DNA of 64,000 nucleotides from the NCBI RefSeq assembly GCF_039652435.2, contig NZ_CP190246.1:1054001-1118000 (forward strand), written 5' to 3'. The first letter of the stretch is position 1; each line of letters opens with the position of its first letter. Positions 1 through 8,349 of this stretch are shown here, piece by piece. The notes under the pieces were generated by a model. It was given only the letters and a program-made list of their open reading frames with translations. It had not been told where the DNA came from and made no database searches. This stretch comes from Niabella insulamsoli. Lineage in GTDB: Bacteria; Bacteroidota; Bacteroidia; Chitinophagales; Chitinophagaceae. The translations under genes were made by a program, and so were the position numbers.

Positions 1-614
1 GTATTTGAGTGAGCAAAGGTGCTAGGTTTACGAACACCACCAGTGCCCAGGTTGAGTCCTTTCGGGGAAGATCCTTCTATGTCACACGTATCAGATTTTA
101 GTTACTTTGAATTATTATTTGATAGAGAGGTAACGTTTGGCGGAGAATTTTTGGAAGTTGTAAAATAACTCCGAACTGCTCAAGACTATAATGGCTCAAG
201 TATAGTAGAATATTTGCAATAATTTTTTGTCTGCAATTATTATAACTTTTGGCCTCTTTGAGATATTTTGACAAAATAGCTATCGCTATCGGCGATTCTC
301 CTTTTTCCAACGATGCCAAAGCCTCCGTGCATAATGGATCAAGTTGAAAAAGGCGGATTATAGCGGTCAGGCATAAATTGTAGCTAATCTAAAAAGGATG
401 AAGTTGATTTGGATCAGGTCAAATATTTGCGGGATTGGTTAAAAATATTTGGATTCTGATCCCTAAGAAGGCACAAAGCCGTCATAGGGCGTTGCCGTAC
501 TTGTTACTATTCAAATTATATTAGGGTGTTTTGATTGGATGTAAATAACAGGAGGTATATCATCCGCATCGGGTTTAAAAGCAGGCTTCAGACATCGTTG
601 CAAAAGATGTTCTT
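1..614. other. Left-edge region without a supported gene
   Basis: I see no confident gene here. On the minus strand an open frame runs from about 388 down to a stop at 98-100, with only a TTG start at 317-319. A second minus-strand frame opens after a stop at 102-104 and continues off the left edge, encoding a stretch that includes EGSSPKGLNLGTGGVRK. The two frames lie end to end but in different phases, so they could be remnants of one frameshifted gene that runs out of the window. Neither matches a family I recognise. The rest, about 390-600, shows no feature I can name. Confidence 0.3.
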
Positions 615-622
615 TACCTTTG
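615..622 (+). promoter_or_regulatory. Bacteroidota -7 promoter element TACCTTTG
   Basis: TACCTTTG is an exact match to the Bacteroidota sigma-ABfr -7 consensus TAnnTTTG. A TTG at 598-600 lies only 14 bases upstream, closer than the usual 17-23, so the -33 box is weak. Transcription would begin around 627-630. This makes the ATG at 627 an unlikely start for the sigma factor and favours the ATG at 639. Confidence 0.5.
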
Positions 623-638
623 CGCAATGCAGGAGTCA

Positions 639-1202
639 ATGAGTATAGAAAAACCCGCCGAAGCCATAACCTGTTGGGTGCAGTTGTATTCCGATCATTT
701 GTACTCCCGGGCTTTACATAAAACTTCCAGTAAGGAGACTGCAGAGGACCTGGTACAGGAAACTTTTTTGGCAGCTGTAAAGGCCTTTGATAAATTTAGG
801 GGCGACAGCCAGCCCAAAACCTGGCTCCTCGCCATTTTAAATAATAAAATAAACGACCATTTCCGTAAAAGCTATCGCACGCCGGTGGTAGCTGATGATG
901 ATATTATTGACCGGATATTTGATGAAAAAGAACATTGGCGAAAAGGCCAGATACCGCAACAATGGCCTGAGGCTGATAAAAGCCTTTTGGATGATGCCGG
1001 TTTTCAATCTCAGCTTCACAACTGTCTTAAAGCATTACCTCCCAACTGGCATGCAGCCGTCCAATTAAAATTTATAGATGCAAAAAACGGAAGTGAAATT
1101 TGTCAGGAATTGGGCATTACGGATACTAATTTCTGGCAGATACTGCATAGAGCAAAATTGCAGTTAAGAAAATGTTTAGAATATAACTGGTTTAAATTAT
1201 AA
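639..1202 (+). CDS. ECF-type RNA polymerase sigma factor
   Basis: This is a 187-residue sigma-70-family protein of the small extracytoplasmic-function type. Region 2 carries AEDLVQETFLAAVKAFDKF and a PKTWLLAILNNKINDHFRK segment, typical of core binding and -10 recognition. The C-terminal third (about residues 125-185) has the region 4 helix-turn-helix with a GITDTNFWQILHRAKLQLR helix. An in-frame ATG lies four codons upstream at 627, but a -7 promoter element ends at 622 and AGGAG lies just before the ATG at 639, so the downstream start is preferred. The stop codon overlaps the next ATG (TAATG), which implies translational coupling with the zinc protein that follows. The stimulus cannot be read from the sequence. 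Confidence 0.9.
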   Translation: MSIEKPAEAITCWVQLYSDHLYSRALHKTSSKETAEDLVQETFLAAVKAFDKFRGDSQPKTWLLAILNNKINDHFRKSYRTPVVADDDIIDRIFDEKEHWRKGQIPQQWPEADKSLLDDAGFQSQLHNCLKALPPNWHAAVQLKFIDAKNGSEICQELGITDTNFWQILHRAKLQLRKCLEYNWFKL

Positions 1203-1480
1203 TGGCAAACACCTTACATACGAACCCCTTGTTTTCCTGCCAAAAGGCTACCGAATTGCTCGACAAGCAATCTGTGCTGAAACTTTCCTTGCGTGAAAAA
1301 ATGTTGATGACCTTCCACGTTGCCATTTGTAAAGCCTGCCGGCGATACAAAAAGCAAAGCCTGGTGATTGACAATATTTTAAAATCCCATTCCCAAAAGT
1401 CCGGTTCCGGGCAGGTTCCGGAACATATGAATGAGGAACTGAAGGACAAGATTTGTGAGCTGCTCAAAAAAAATAAATAA
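1202..1480 (+). CDS. Short ZAS-type zinc protein, putative anti-sigma factor
   Basis: A 92-residue soluble protein whose start overlaps the sigma-factor stop by one base. It has a His-x3-Cys-x2-Cys motif (H39, C43, C46, in FHVAICKAC) and an earlier Cys at 13. This arrangement is the signature of ZAS (zinc-binding anti-sigma) domains, in which zinc loss through thiol oxidation can free the sigma factor. There is no transmembrane segment, so it would act in the cytoplasm. Partner and fold are inferred from gene order and motif; redox control is a family-based guess. The gene ends in an AAATAA codon run followed by a T-rich stretch. Confidence 0.7.
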   Translation: MANTLHTNPLFSCQKATELLDKQSVLKLSLREKMLMTFHVAICKACRRYKKQSLVIDNILKSHSQKSGSGQVPEHMNEELKDKICELLKKNK

Positions 1481-1566
1481 TTTTTTTATTTTTTTGTCAG
1501 GTTTCACTTTGTTCTGCAACTAAAAGGTTATTCAATACAATTTGTTTAATCAAAAAATCGTGGAAA

Positions 1567-2865
1567 ATGAAATTCAGTTTTTTAAAATGCTTCCCTGTAT
1601 TAGCTGTTGCCGCATCAATAACTGCCTGCAGCAAAAGCGACAATACACCTATAACGGAGCGTAATACCATAACCATTGAAAATGTTTTGGACAGCAGGCC
1701 ATTAGTGCAGTCGGGCACTTTTATGGGCTCGGGAGACCCACCGGTGATATTTCCGGGTCAATCGGTGTCTTTTTCATTTTATGCAGGAAAGGGTCAAACC
1801 CTGACTTTTGCCACCATGTATGGGTGGAGCAATGATTTGTTTTTTGCACCGGAAAACCCGGGAATTGCTCTTTATCAAAGCGACGGCGCGCCAATAACAG
1901 GCGACGTATCCTCCCAAATTAAACTATGGGACAATGGTACCCGTGTAAATGAGAAGCCAGGGATGGGCATTGCACATCCTGGCACGCCGGAAGCAACAAC
2001 GAAAAACATTAGCGAAGTAAACGGTACGGACGCATATGGCCATACCTATCTTGCCGCTGCGCAGTTAATGAATGTGTCGTTAGCCTATAACGGCAACTCT
2101 AATTTTACAATAACCATTACCAATAAATCAGCAGGCACTGCAAACGAAACGCCTTTTAGCCCCGGCGTTTGGGCCATATCCTATGTGGCTGGTGGAAATC
2201 AATTGCTGCCCAATGCAATCTTTACGGCAGGCCAGCCAACGGCAAACGGCCTTACAAATATTGCTGAAGCTGGCGACAATGCTGCGTTAAGCGCTTACTT
2301 AACCGAAAGAACCGGACTTTTCACTCCATTATCTCCTGTTTTGGTCGTCGTTTATCATGGTGATGAAAATCCTTTTTTCACAACGGGTGAACATGACCGC
2401 GGAGAAGGCCTAAAAGCATTGGCACAAACGGGCAATGCAGATATCCTGGCGGCCGCATTAAAAGCAAAACCCGGCGTGAAAGAGGTGCATGTGTTAAAAG
2501 AATCCATGAGCACTGTTTTACTCCCCAAGGCAAATGGCGGTGACGGAGGAAAAGTGTCTCAGGAATTAAGTGTTGTAAAAGGGGATAGACTAGCTATTGC
2601 CACCATGTATGGTTTCTCCAACGATTGGTTTTTTGCAACCAAAGGCAATGGCGTAGATGCAACTGAAAAAGGGGATATTTCAACCTCGCTCGGCCTGTTT
2701 GACAACGGAACCGCCATCGACCAGTTCCCGGGCGCAGGCCTCACGCAGGCTAATCTGGAAGGAACACCGTTGGAGGAAAGCAAACCCATTGAGGCTGTGC
2801 CCCATGCGAATCCATTCACCAGCTTGCCGTCTGTCAACAAAATAATAAAAGTAAACCTTCAATAA
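1567..2865 (+). CDS. Spondin-domain lipoprotein
   Basis: A 432-residue secreted lipoprotein with a signal peptide ending in a lipobox, SITAC (Cys21). It contains two spondin_N-like units. The first (about residues 35-145) includes the family hallmarks TFATMYGWSNDLFFAPE and QIKLWDNGTRVNEKPG. The second (about 315-415) has the matching ATMYGFSNDWFFA and LFDNGTAIDQFPGAG. Bacterial spondin-domain proteins are secreted or outer-membrane anchored and poorly characterised; adhesion or calcium binding is suggested only by the eukaryotic namesake. It lies 86 bases after the sigma/anti-sigma pair and may belong to the same regulon. A hairpin with a T-tail follows. Confidence 0.85.
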   Translation: MKFSFLKCFPVLAVAASITACSKSDNTPITERNTITIENVLDSRPLVQSGTFMGSGDPPVIFPGQSVSFSFYAGKGQTLTFATMYGWSNDLFFAPENPGIALYQSDGAPITGDVSSQIKLWDNGTRVNEKPGMGIAHPGTPEATTKNISEVNGTDAYGHTYLAAAQLMNVSLAYNGNSNFTITITNKSAGTANETPFSPGVWAISYVAGGNQLLPNAIFTAGQPTANGLTNIAEAGDNAALSAYLTERTGLFTPLSPVLVVVYHGDENPFFTTGEHDRGEGLKALAQTGNADILAAALKAKPGVKEVHVLKESMSTVLLPKANGGDGGKVSQELSVVKGDRLAIATMYGFSNDWFFATKGNGVDATEKGDISTSLGLFDNGTAIDQFPGAGLTQANLEGTPLEESKPIEAVPHANPFTSLPSVNKIIKVNLQ

Positions 2866-2871
2866 CCTACC

Positions 2872-2905
2872 AAAAGATGGGGTGTAAACCATACCCCCAT
2901 CTTTT
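2872..2905 (+). terminator. Rho-independent terminator after the spondin gene
   Basis: AAAAGATGGGG (2872-2882) pairs perfectly with CCCCATCTTTT (2895-2905) around a 12-base loop, and the 3' arm ends in a short T run. The downstream DUF417 gene starts only 17 bases later, so this may be a partial terminator that lowers its expression. Confidence 0.6.
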
Positions 2906-2921
2906 CAATTTATAAATTAAG

Positions 2922-3371
2922 ATGAACAAGATATCATTACATAAAGCAGGCTATACCATCAGTGTGTGGGGCGTAGCGATCATATTACTTTGGGTGGGTG
3001 CCTTCAAATTTACCCCAACCGAGGCTAAAGCTATCGAAGGGTTGGTGAGCAACAGTTTTCTGATGAGCTGGCTCTACAAAATATGGAGCCAACAAGGCGT
3101 ATCAAATCTGATTGGTATTGTTGAAATAATTACCGGAATAGCGCTGTTACTTCATTTCTATTGGAAAAAGGCAGGAATTCTTGCGGGGCTATTGGGGATA
3201 CTTACCTTTATTATAACACTCAGTTTTTTATTCACCACACCCGGCGTGTTTAGAAAGGTGGATGGAATGCTTGTTACCGATTTTTTTATTCTCAAGGATA
3301 TAATGGCGTTGGGTATTTCGCTATTGGTGTTAGATAAAAGCTTGGAGAATGCGCACGCCACAGCCCGGTAA
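2922..3371 (+). CDS. DUF417 (YkgB/RclC-like) inner-membrane protein
   Basis: A 149-residue integral membrane protein with about four hydrophobic helices. Family signatures include ILLWVGAFKFTPTEAKAI near the N-terminus, LVSNSFLMSW, and TLSFLFTTPGVF near residue 105. E. coli RclC, a DUF417 member, belongs to a reactive-chlorine resistance operon, so a stress role is plausible but not shown here. It follows the spondin gene with a hairpin between them, and it may be controlled by the sigma factor upstream. Confidence 0.8.
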   Translation: MNKISLHKAGYTISVWGVAIILLWVGAFKFTPTEAKAIEGLVSNSFLMSWLYKIWSQQGVSNLIGIVEIITGIALLLHFYWKKAGILAGLLGILTFIITLSFLFTTPGVFRKVDGMLVTDFFILKDIMALGISLLVLDKSLENAHATAR

Positions 3372-3562
3372 TAGCCCTATTATCGATTGGTGGATTTCGT
3401 GGAAAGAGGAAAAATTAGAAGGAGTTTGTTGTCCTGTGCAGCGGCTCCTTTCTTTCTTCAGTCCATCAATTATCCTATTTAAGTTAGCAAGCAGCCGTTT
3501 TTTAGAGGGTTGCATTTGGGAATATTTGCATTAAAAAAGCCCCGCAAATTGCGAGGCTTGTG

Positions 3563-3662
3563 TGCCCGAGACTGGATTCGAACCAGCACGCCGCGTTAAC
3601 AGCGCTACCACCTCAAGGTAGTGCGTCTACCAATCCTGCCGTCGGCAGACAGGTTCGCCACC
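3563..3662 (-). pseudogene. Pseudo-tRNA-Leu copy 1
   Basis: The anticodon arm (GAG), variable arm, T arm and acceptor 3' strand match the intact tRNA at 4224-4309. The D arm is split by a 19-base palindromic insertion (3635-3653), one base shorter than in the other copies, and the sequence beyond it cannot form the acceptor stem. Its own terminator hairpin is at 3538-3558. Confidence 0.75.
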
Positions 3663-3725
3663 AACACGCGGATTGTGTTTGCATCATCAATATAAACAAA
3701 AAAGCCCCGCAGATTGCGAGGCTTG

Positions 3726-3826
3726 TGCCCGAGACTGGATTCGAACCAGCACGCCGCGTTAGCAGCGCTACCACCTCAAGGTAGTGCGTCTACCAATCCT
3801 GCCTGTCGGCAGACAGGTTCGCCACC
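3726..3826 (-). pseudogene. Pseudo-tRNA-Leu copy 2
   Basis: Same structure as copy 1, with the full 20-base palindrome (3798-3817) inserted between the GGTGGCGAA and ATTGGTAGACGC parts of the D arm. The upstream sequence does not pair with the acceptor 3' strand beyond a few wobble pairs. Confidence 0.75.
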
Positions 3827-3891
3827 AGAACGCAGGTTACGTTGGCATCATCAATAAAGACAAAAAAAAGCCCCGCAAATTGCGAGGCTTG

Positions 3892-3992
3892 TGCCCGAGA
3901 CTGGATTCGAACCAGCACGCCGCGTTAACAGCGCTACCACCTCAAGGTAGTGCGTCTACCCATCCTGCCTGTCGGCAGACAGGTTCGCCACC
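3892..3992 (-). pseudogene. Pseudo-tRNA-Leu copy 3
   Basis: Same structure, with the palindrome at 3964-3983. It differs from copy 2 at one base next to the insertion and in the variable arm, where it shares a GTTAAC form with copy 1. Anticodon GAG is conserved; the 5' acceptor strand is missing. Confidence 0.75.
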
Positions 3993-4059
3993 AGAACGCA
4001 GGTTACGTTGGCATCATCAATATAGACAAAAAAAAGCCCCGCAAATTGCGAGGCTTGTG

Positions 4060-4160
4060 TGCCCGAGACTGGATTCGAACCAGCACGCCGCGTTAGCAGC
4101 GCTACCACCTCAAGGTAGTGCGTCTACCAATCCTGCCTGTCGGCAGACAGGTTCGCCACC
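4060..4160 (-). pseudogene. Pseudo-tRNA-Leu copy 4
   Basis: Same structure, with the palindrome at 4132-4151. It is nearest to the intact gene and shares the GTTAGC variable-arm form with it and with copy 2. The 5' acceptor strand is missing. Confidence 0.75.
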
Positions 4161-4195
4161 AGAACGCGGGTTATGTTTGCATTGTCAATATAAAC

Positions 4196-4221
4196 AAAAA
4201 AGCCCCGCAGATTGCGAGGCT
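4196..4221 (-). terminator. Terminator of the intact tRNA-Leu
   Basis: On the minus strand AGCCTCGCA and TGCGGGGCT pair around a short loop, with one G-U wobble, followed by a T run. It starts three bases after the tRNA 3' end. The same hairpin follows each pseudo-copy. Confidence 0.7.
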
Positions 4222-4223
4222 TG

Positions 4224-4309
4224 TGCCCGAGACTGGATTCGAACCAGCACGCCGCGTTAGCAGCGCTACCACCTCAAGGTAGTGCGTCTACCAATTTCGC
4301 CACCCGGGC
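4224..4309 (-). tRNA. tRNA-Leu (anticodon GAG)
   Basis: An 86-nucleotide tRNA with a long variable arm. The acceptor strands GCCCGGG (4309-4303) and CTCGGGC (4231-4225) pair with one G-U, and the discriminator is A. The D arm is GCGAAATTGGTAGACGC. The anticodon stem CTACC/GGTAG encloses the loop TTGAGGT, giving anticodon GAG (leucine, CUC/CUU codons). The T arm contains GGTTCGAATCC. CCA is not encoded. It is the only complete copy in the array and has its own terminator. Confidence 0.92.
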
Positions 4310-4430
4310 AACGCTTCTTCATATAAAAAGCTGAGGAGTTTGCAAATGTAAAGAAAAAGACGATTGTATAAACCTGGCAAAGCCCATTAATTATGAAATA
4401 AATCTTTTTTGGCTACCCCGATTCTTAATA

Positions 4431-6224
<1,794 letters not shown>

Positions 6225-6248
6225 ATGCTAAACCTCTTTAAAGGCGGG

Positions 6249-6256
6249 CAAAGGTA
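6249..6256 (-). promoter_or_regulatory. -7 promoter element of lepA
   Basis: The minus strand reads TACCTTTG, an exact TAnnTTTG match, 25 bases upstream of the lepA start. No -33 TTG at the usual distance is evident. Confidence 0.5.
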
Positions 6257-6679
6257 CGATAATTTGTGTTGATAGGAGCGGGGCGCAAAATCGGGCTTTT
6301 GAGGCAAAACAGAGCGATGATAACGGATAAGCTGCTACTTTCTAAAATACGCATCATCCGAAACCGGCGGGTAATGATTGATCGAAACCTTGCTCAATTA
6401 AACGGGGGGCCAACGAAACGCCTGAACGAAATAGCTGAAGTGCAACTGCAAACGCTTTCCAGCTGATTTATGTTGCAACTGACAGCTGTAGAAAAAGAAA
6501 CGGTAGTCGCAAATTGCGACCAGCTTATCACCGCAAACCGTCGCTCCGCCTGAACCTATTGGATTTAGGCGAACACACCCAAAACTAAAATATTGAAATA
6601 ACGCTTCCTCTTATTGGGGAAACTTGACGTCGGTTAATCCTTTTTTAGCTACTTTAGACCCCGTTTTAAAAAAGACTCA
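6257..6679. other. Intergenic region between lepA and the NdpA-family gene
   Basis: About 420 bases between divergent genes. A plus-strand open frame of 66 codons (6266-6466) has no recognisable features and I do not call it. There is a short perfect inverted repeat, GTCGCAAATTGCGAC, near 6507-6521. A loose promoter, TTG near 6623 with TACTTTAG near 6650, may serve the gene at 6680. Confidence 0.3.
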
Positions 6680-7717
6680 ATGCAATATTTCGAAGGAAGT
6701 TCCATTACCCATATCGCTGTTCATAAAGTGGGCAACGAATCAGAAGGAGAATATTTAACGCTGTCTAAAAAAGAACTGGTGCTGGATCCGGAGGTAAAAG
6801 ATTTGCTGATCAAATATTTTTTGACACCGTTCAAGTCCGAAGAATATTTTCAGTTTTTCAGCGACGGGCCTATCAGCCAAAATGATGTCTGGAAATCGGT
6901 GGGTGCGATTTTTGACAATCCCGAACAAACGCTGTTGCAGTCGAAGCAACTTGCCCAACACCTTTACAACCTGGGCAACCATCCCAACGTGAAGGGAGGG
7001 GAATTTTATGTCGTTTATTTTAAAGAAGGCTTATTAAATGGTGAAACACTGGATGCGATTGGCTTATTTAAATCAGAGCAAAAAGAGCCTTTTTTGAAAG
7101 TATCGCCGGTAGAAGACGCTTTTGAGGTCGATAGCGAAGAAGGGATCAATATTAATAAACTCGACAAAGGATGCATGATTTATAATGCCGACCGAGATAA
7201 CGGGTTTATTGTGTCGGTGGTGGATACGAAAAACAAATCGGCTGAAGCCCGCTACTGGACCGACAGTTTTCTGCGGATTCAACAGCGGCAGGATCAATAT
7301 TTCAATACGCAAAGTACGATGGCCTTATATAAAACTTATGTCGTGGATCATTTGCCCGAGCAATTTAATGTGACGAAAGCCGACCAGGCGGATATGCTCA
7401 ACCGCAGCCTTGCCTTCTTTAAAGAAAAGCAACATTTTGACCAGGAGACTTTCAACAACGAGGTATTGCATCACGAAGATTTTATTGAAAGTTTTGACAA
7501 GTATAAACAACACTACGCTGCTGAGCGCGATATTGAAGTCGCAGACAGCTTTTCTATTTCCCCGGCTGCCGTAAAAAGCCAGAACCGCGCCTATAAAAGT
7601 GTCATCAAGCTCGATAAAAATTTTCATATTTATATCCACGGCAACCGAAATATGATTGAGCACGGCGAAGATGATAAAGGCCGTTTTTATAAATTGTATT
7701 TTAATAACGAAGAGTAG
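6680..7717 (+). CDS. Nucleoid-associated protein, NdpA family
   Basis: A 345-residue cytosolic protein of the NdpA/YejK family (PF04245). It matches the family along its whole length: the N-terminal ITHIAVHKVGN, the HPNVKGGEFYVVYF segment and a conserved GIFK-type GLFKSEQKEPFLKV region before residue 150. It has no signal peptide. E. coli YejK is found with the nucleoid, but its role is unclear. In Bacteroidota, homologues are usually solitary genes, as here. Confidence 0.88.
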   Translation: MQYFEGSSITHIAVHKVGNESEGEYLTLSKKELVLDPEVKDLLIKYFLTPFKSEEYFQFFSDGPISQNDVWKSVGAIFDNPEQTLLQSKQLAQHLYNLGNHPNVKGGEFYVVYFKEGLLNGETLDAIGLFKSEQKEPFLKVSPVEDAFEVDSEEGININKLDKGCMIYNADRDNGFIVSVVDTKNKSAEARYWTDSFLRIQQRQDQYFNTQSTMALYKTYVVDHLPEQFNVTKADQADMLNRSLAFFKEKQHFDQETFNNEVLHHEDFIESFDKYKQHYAAERDIEVADSFSISPAAVKSQNRAYKSVIKLDKNFHIYIHGNRNMIEHGEDDKGRFYKLYFNNEE

Positions 7718-7823
7718 CGTGAGCTAACATCAAGCCAGATATCATTATCTTTAAAGGGATTAACATTTTAAGAAACACTTTTGAGTGGTTAAAAAAACCT
7801 ATCATTTTAAAACATCAAATCAA

Positions 7824-8291
7824 ATGAAAAAACGACACACCCTGACTGCCATCCTTATTGCGTTAACGCTGTGGGCCATTCCTTCAAAGGCTCAAAACGA
7901 AAAGCGCTATGTGATTGAGATGAGTTTTACTTACGAAGGTAAAACCGTGAAAGCGCCGCTGAGTTCTGCCAGTTACAGTATCAACCGCGACGTGTATGAC
8001 GAAGACAGTTCCTATGCAGCTAAGAAAGTTATTTATTATTCGGTAGTGCCGCAAAAGCTCGAAAAAGAGCTGCTAATGGCTATCAAAAACAAAAAAGCCA
8101 GCTATGATATACGTGTCACAATGACTGACTCGTATGGAAAAGAGCCACAAAAGGAAACGCTTCTTAAGAAGGCCATGTTTACTAATATTACTGAATCTTA
8201 CGCTCCCTACAGCTATGAGTACGGCAGCTCCGTTAGCCTTGGCATTAGTGCAAGTTCGATTGTGGTCGATGGTGTAGAACTACAGCCTTAA
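7824..8291 (+). CDS. Secreted protein of unknown function
   Basis: A 155-residue protein. I chose the ATG at 7824 rather than an earlier in-frame start at 7785 because it gives a clean signal peptide (KKRHTLTAILIALTLWAIP) with probable cleavage after SKA. The mature part is polar and beta-rich and looks like a single small domain. I do not recognise the family. It lies between the NdpA-family gene and a convergent surface-protein gene. Confidence 0.6.
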   Translation: MKKRHTLTAILIALTLWAIPSKAQNEKRYVIEMSFTYEGKTVKAPLSSASYSINRDVYDEDSSYAAKKVIYYSVVPQKLEKELLMAIKNKKASYDIRVTMTDSYGKEPQKETLLKKAMFTNITESYAPYSYEYGSSVSLGISASSIVVDGVELQP

Positions 8292-8323
8292 AAAAGCGCC
8301 GACAATCATTCGATGCCGGCGCT
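8289..8323 (-). terminator. Rho-independent terminator after the MG2/plug gene
   Basis: On the minus strand AGCGCCG and CGGCGCT pair (8323-8317 with 8301-8295), extended by two further pairs, and are followed by TTTTTT. It lies 27 bases past the stop of the minus-strand gene at 8350 and abuts the end of the convergent gene at 8291. Confidence 0.75.
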
Positions 8324-8349
8324 GCTTAATGATTGAAATCAGTTGGATG

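Larger units (their letters stand above)
3534..4309 (-). repeat. Five-unit tandem array of tRNA-Leu sequences and terminators
   Basis: Five units with 163-168 base spacing lie on the minus strand. Each has a tRNA-Leu 3' part (anticodon arm with GAG, variable arm, T arm, acceptor 3' strand) directly followed by an attenuator-like hairpin whose minus-strand transcript reads AGCCTCGCAA...TTGCGGGGCT and then a U run. Only the rightmost unit has a complete tRNA. The other four carry a palindromic insertion in the D arm and lack a pairing 5' acceptor strand. The spacers are near-identical, which points to tandem duplication. Confidence 0.85.

Noticed and set aside
3560..4260. Open reading frames of 74 and 158 codons
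   Set aside because: They are translations of the tRNA-Leu repeat array, with repeating peptide units, and are not genes.
3534..4309. CRISPR-like repeat pattern
   Set aside because: The units are 163-168 bases long with nearly identical spacers and contain tRNA parts; CRISPR spacers would be unique and short.
6266..6466. A 66-codon open frame after lepA
   Set aside because: No recognisable features and no conserved context.
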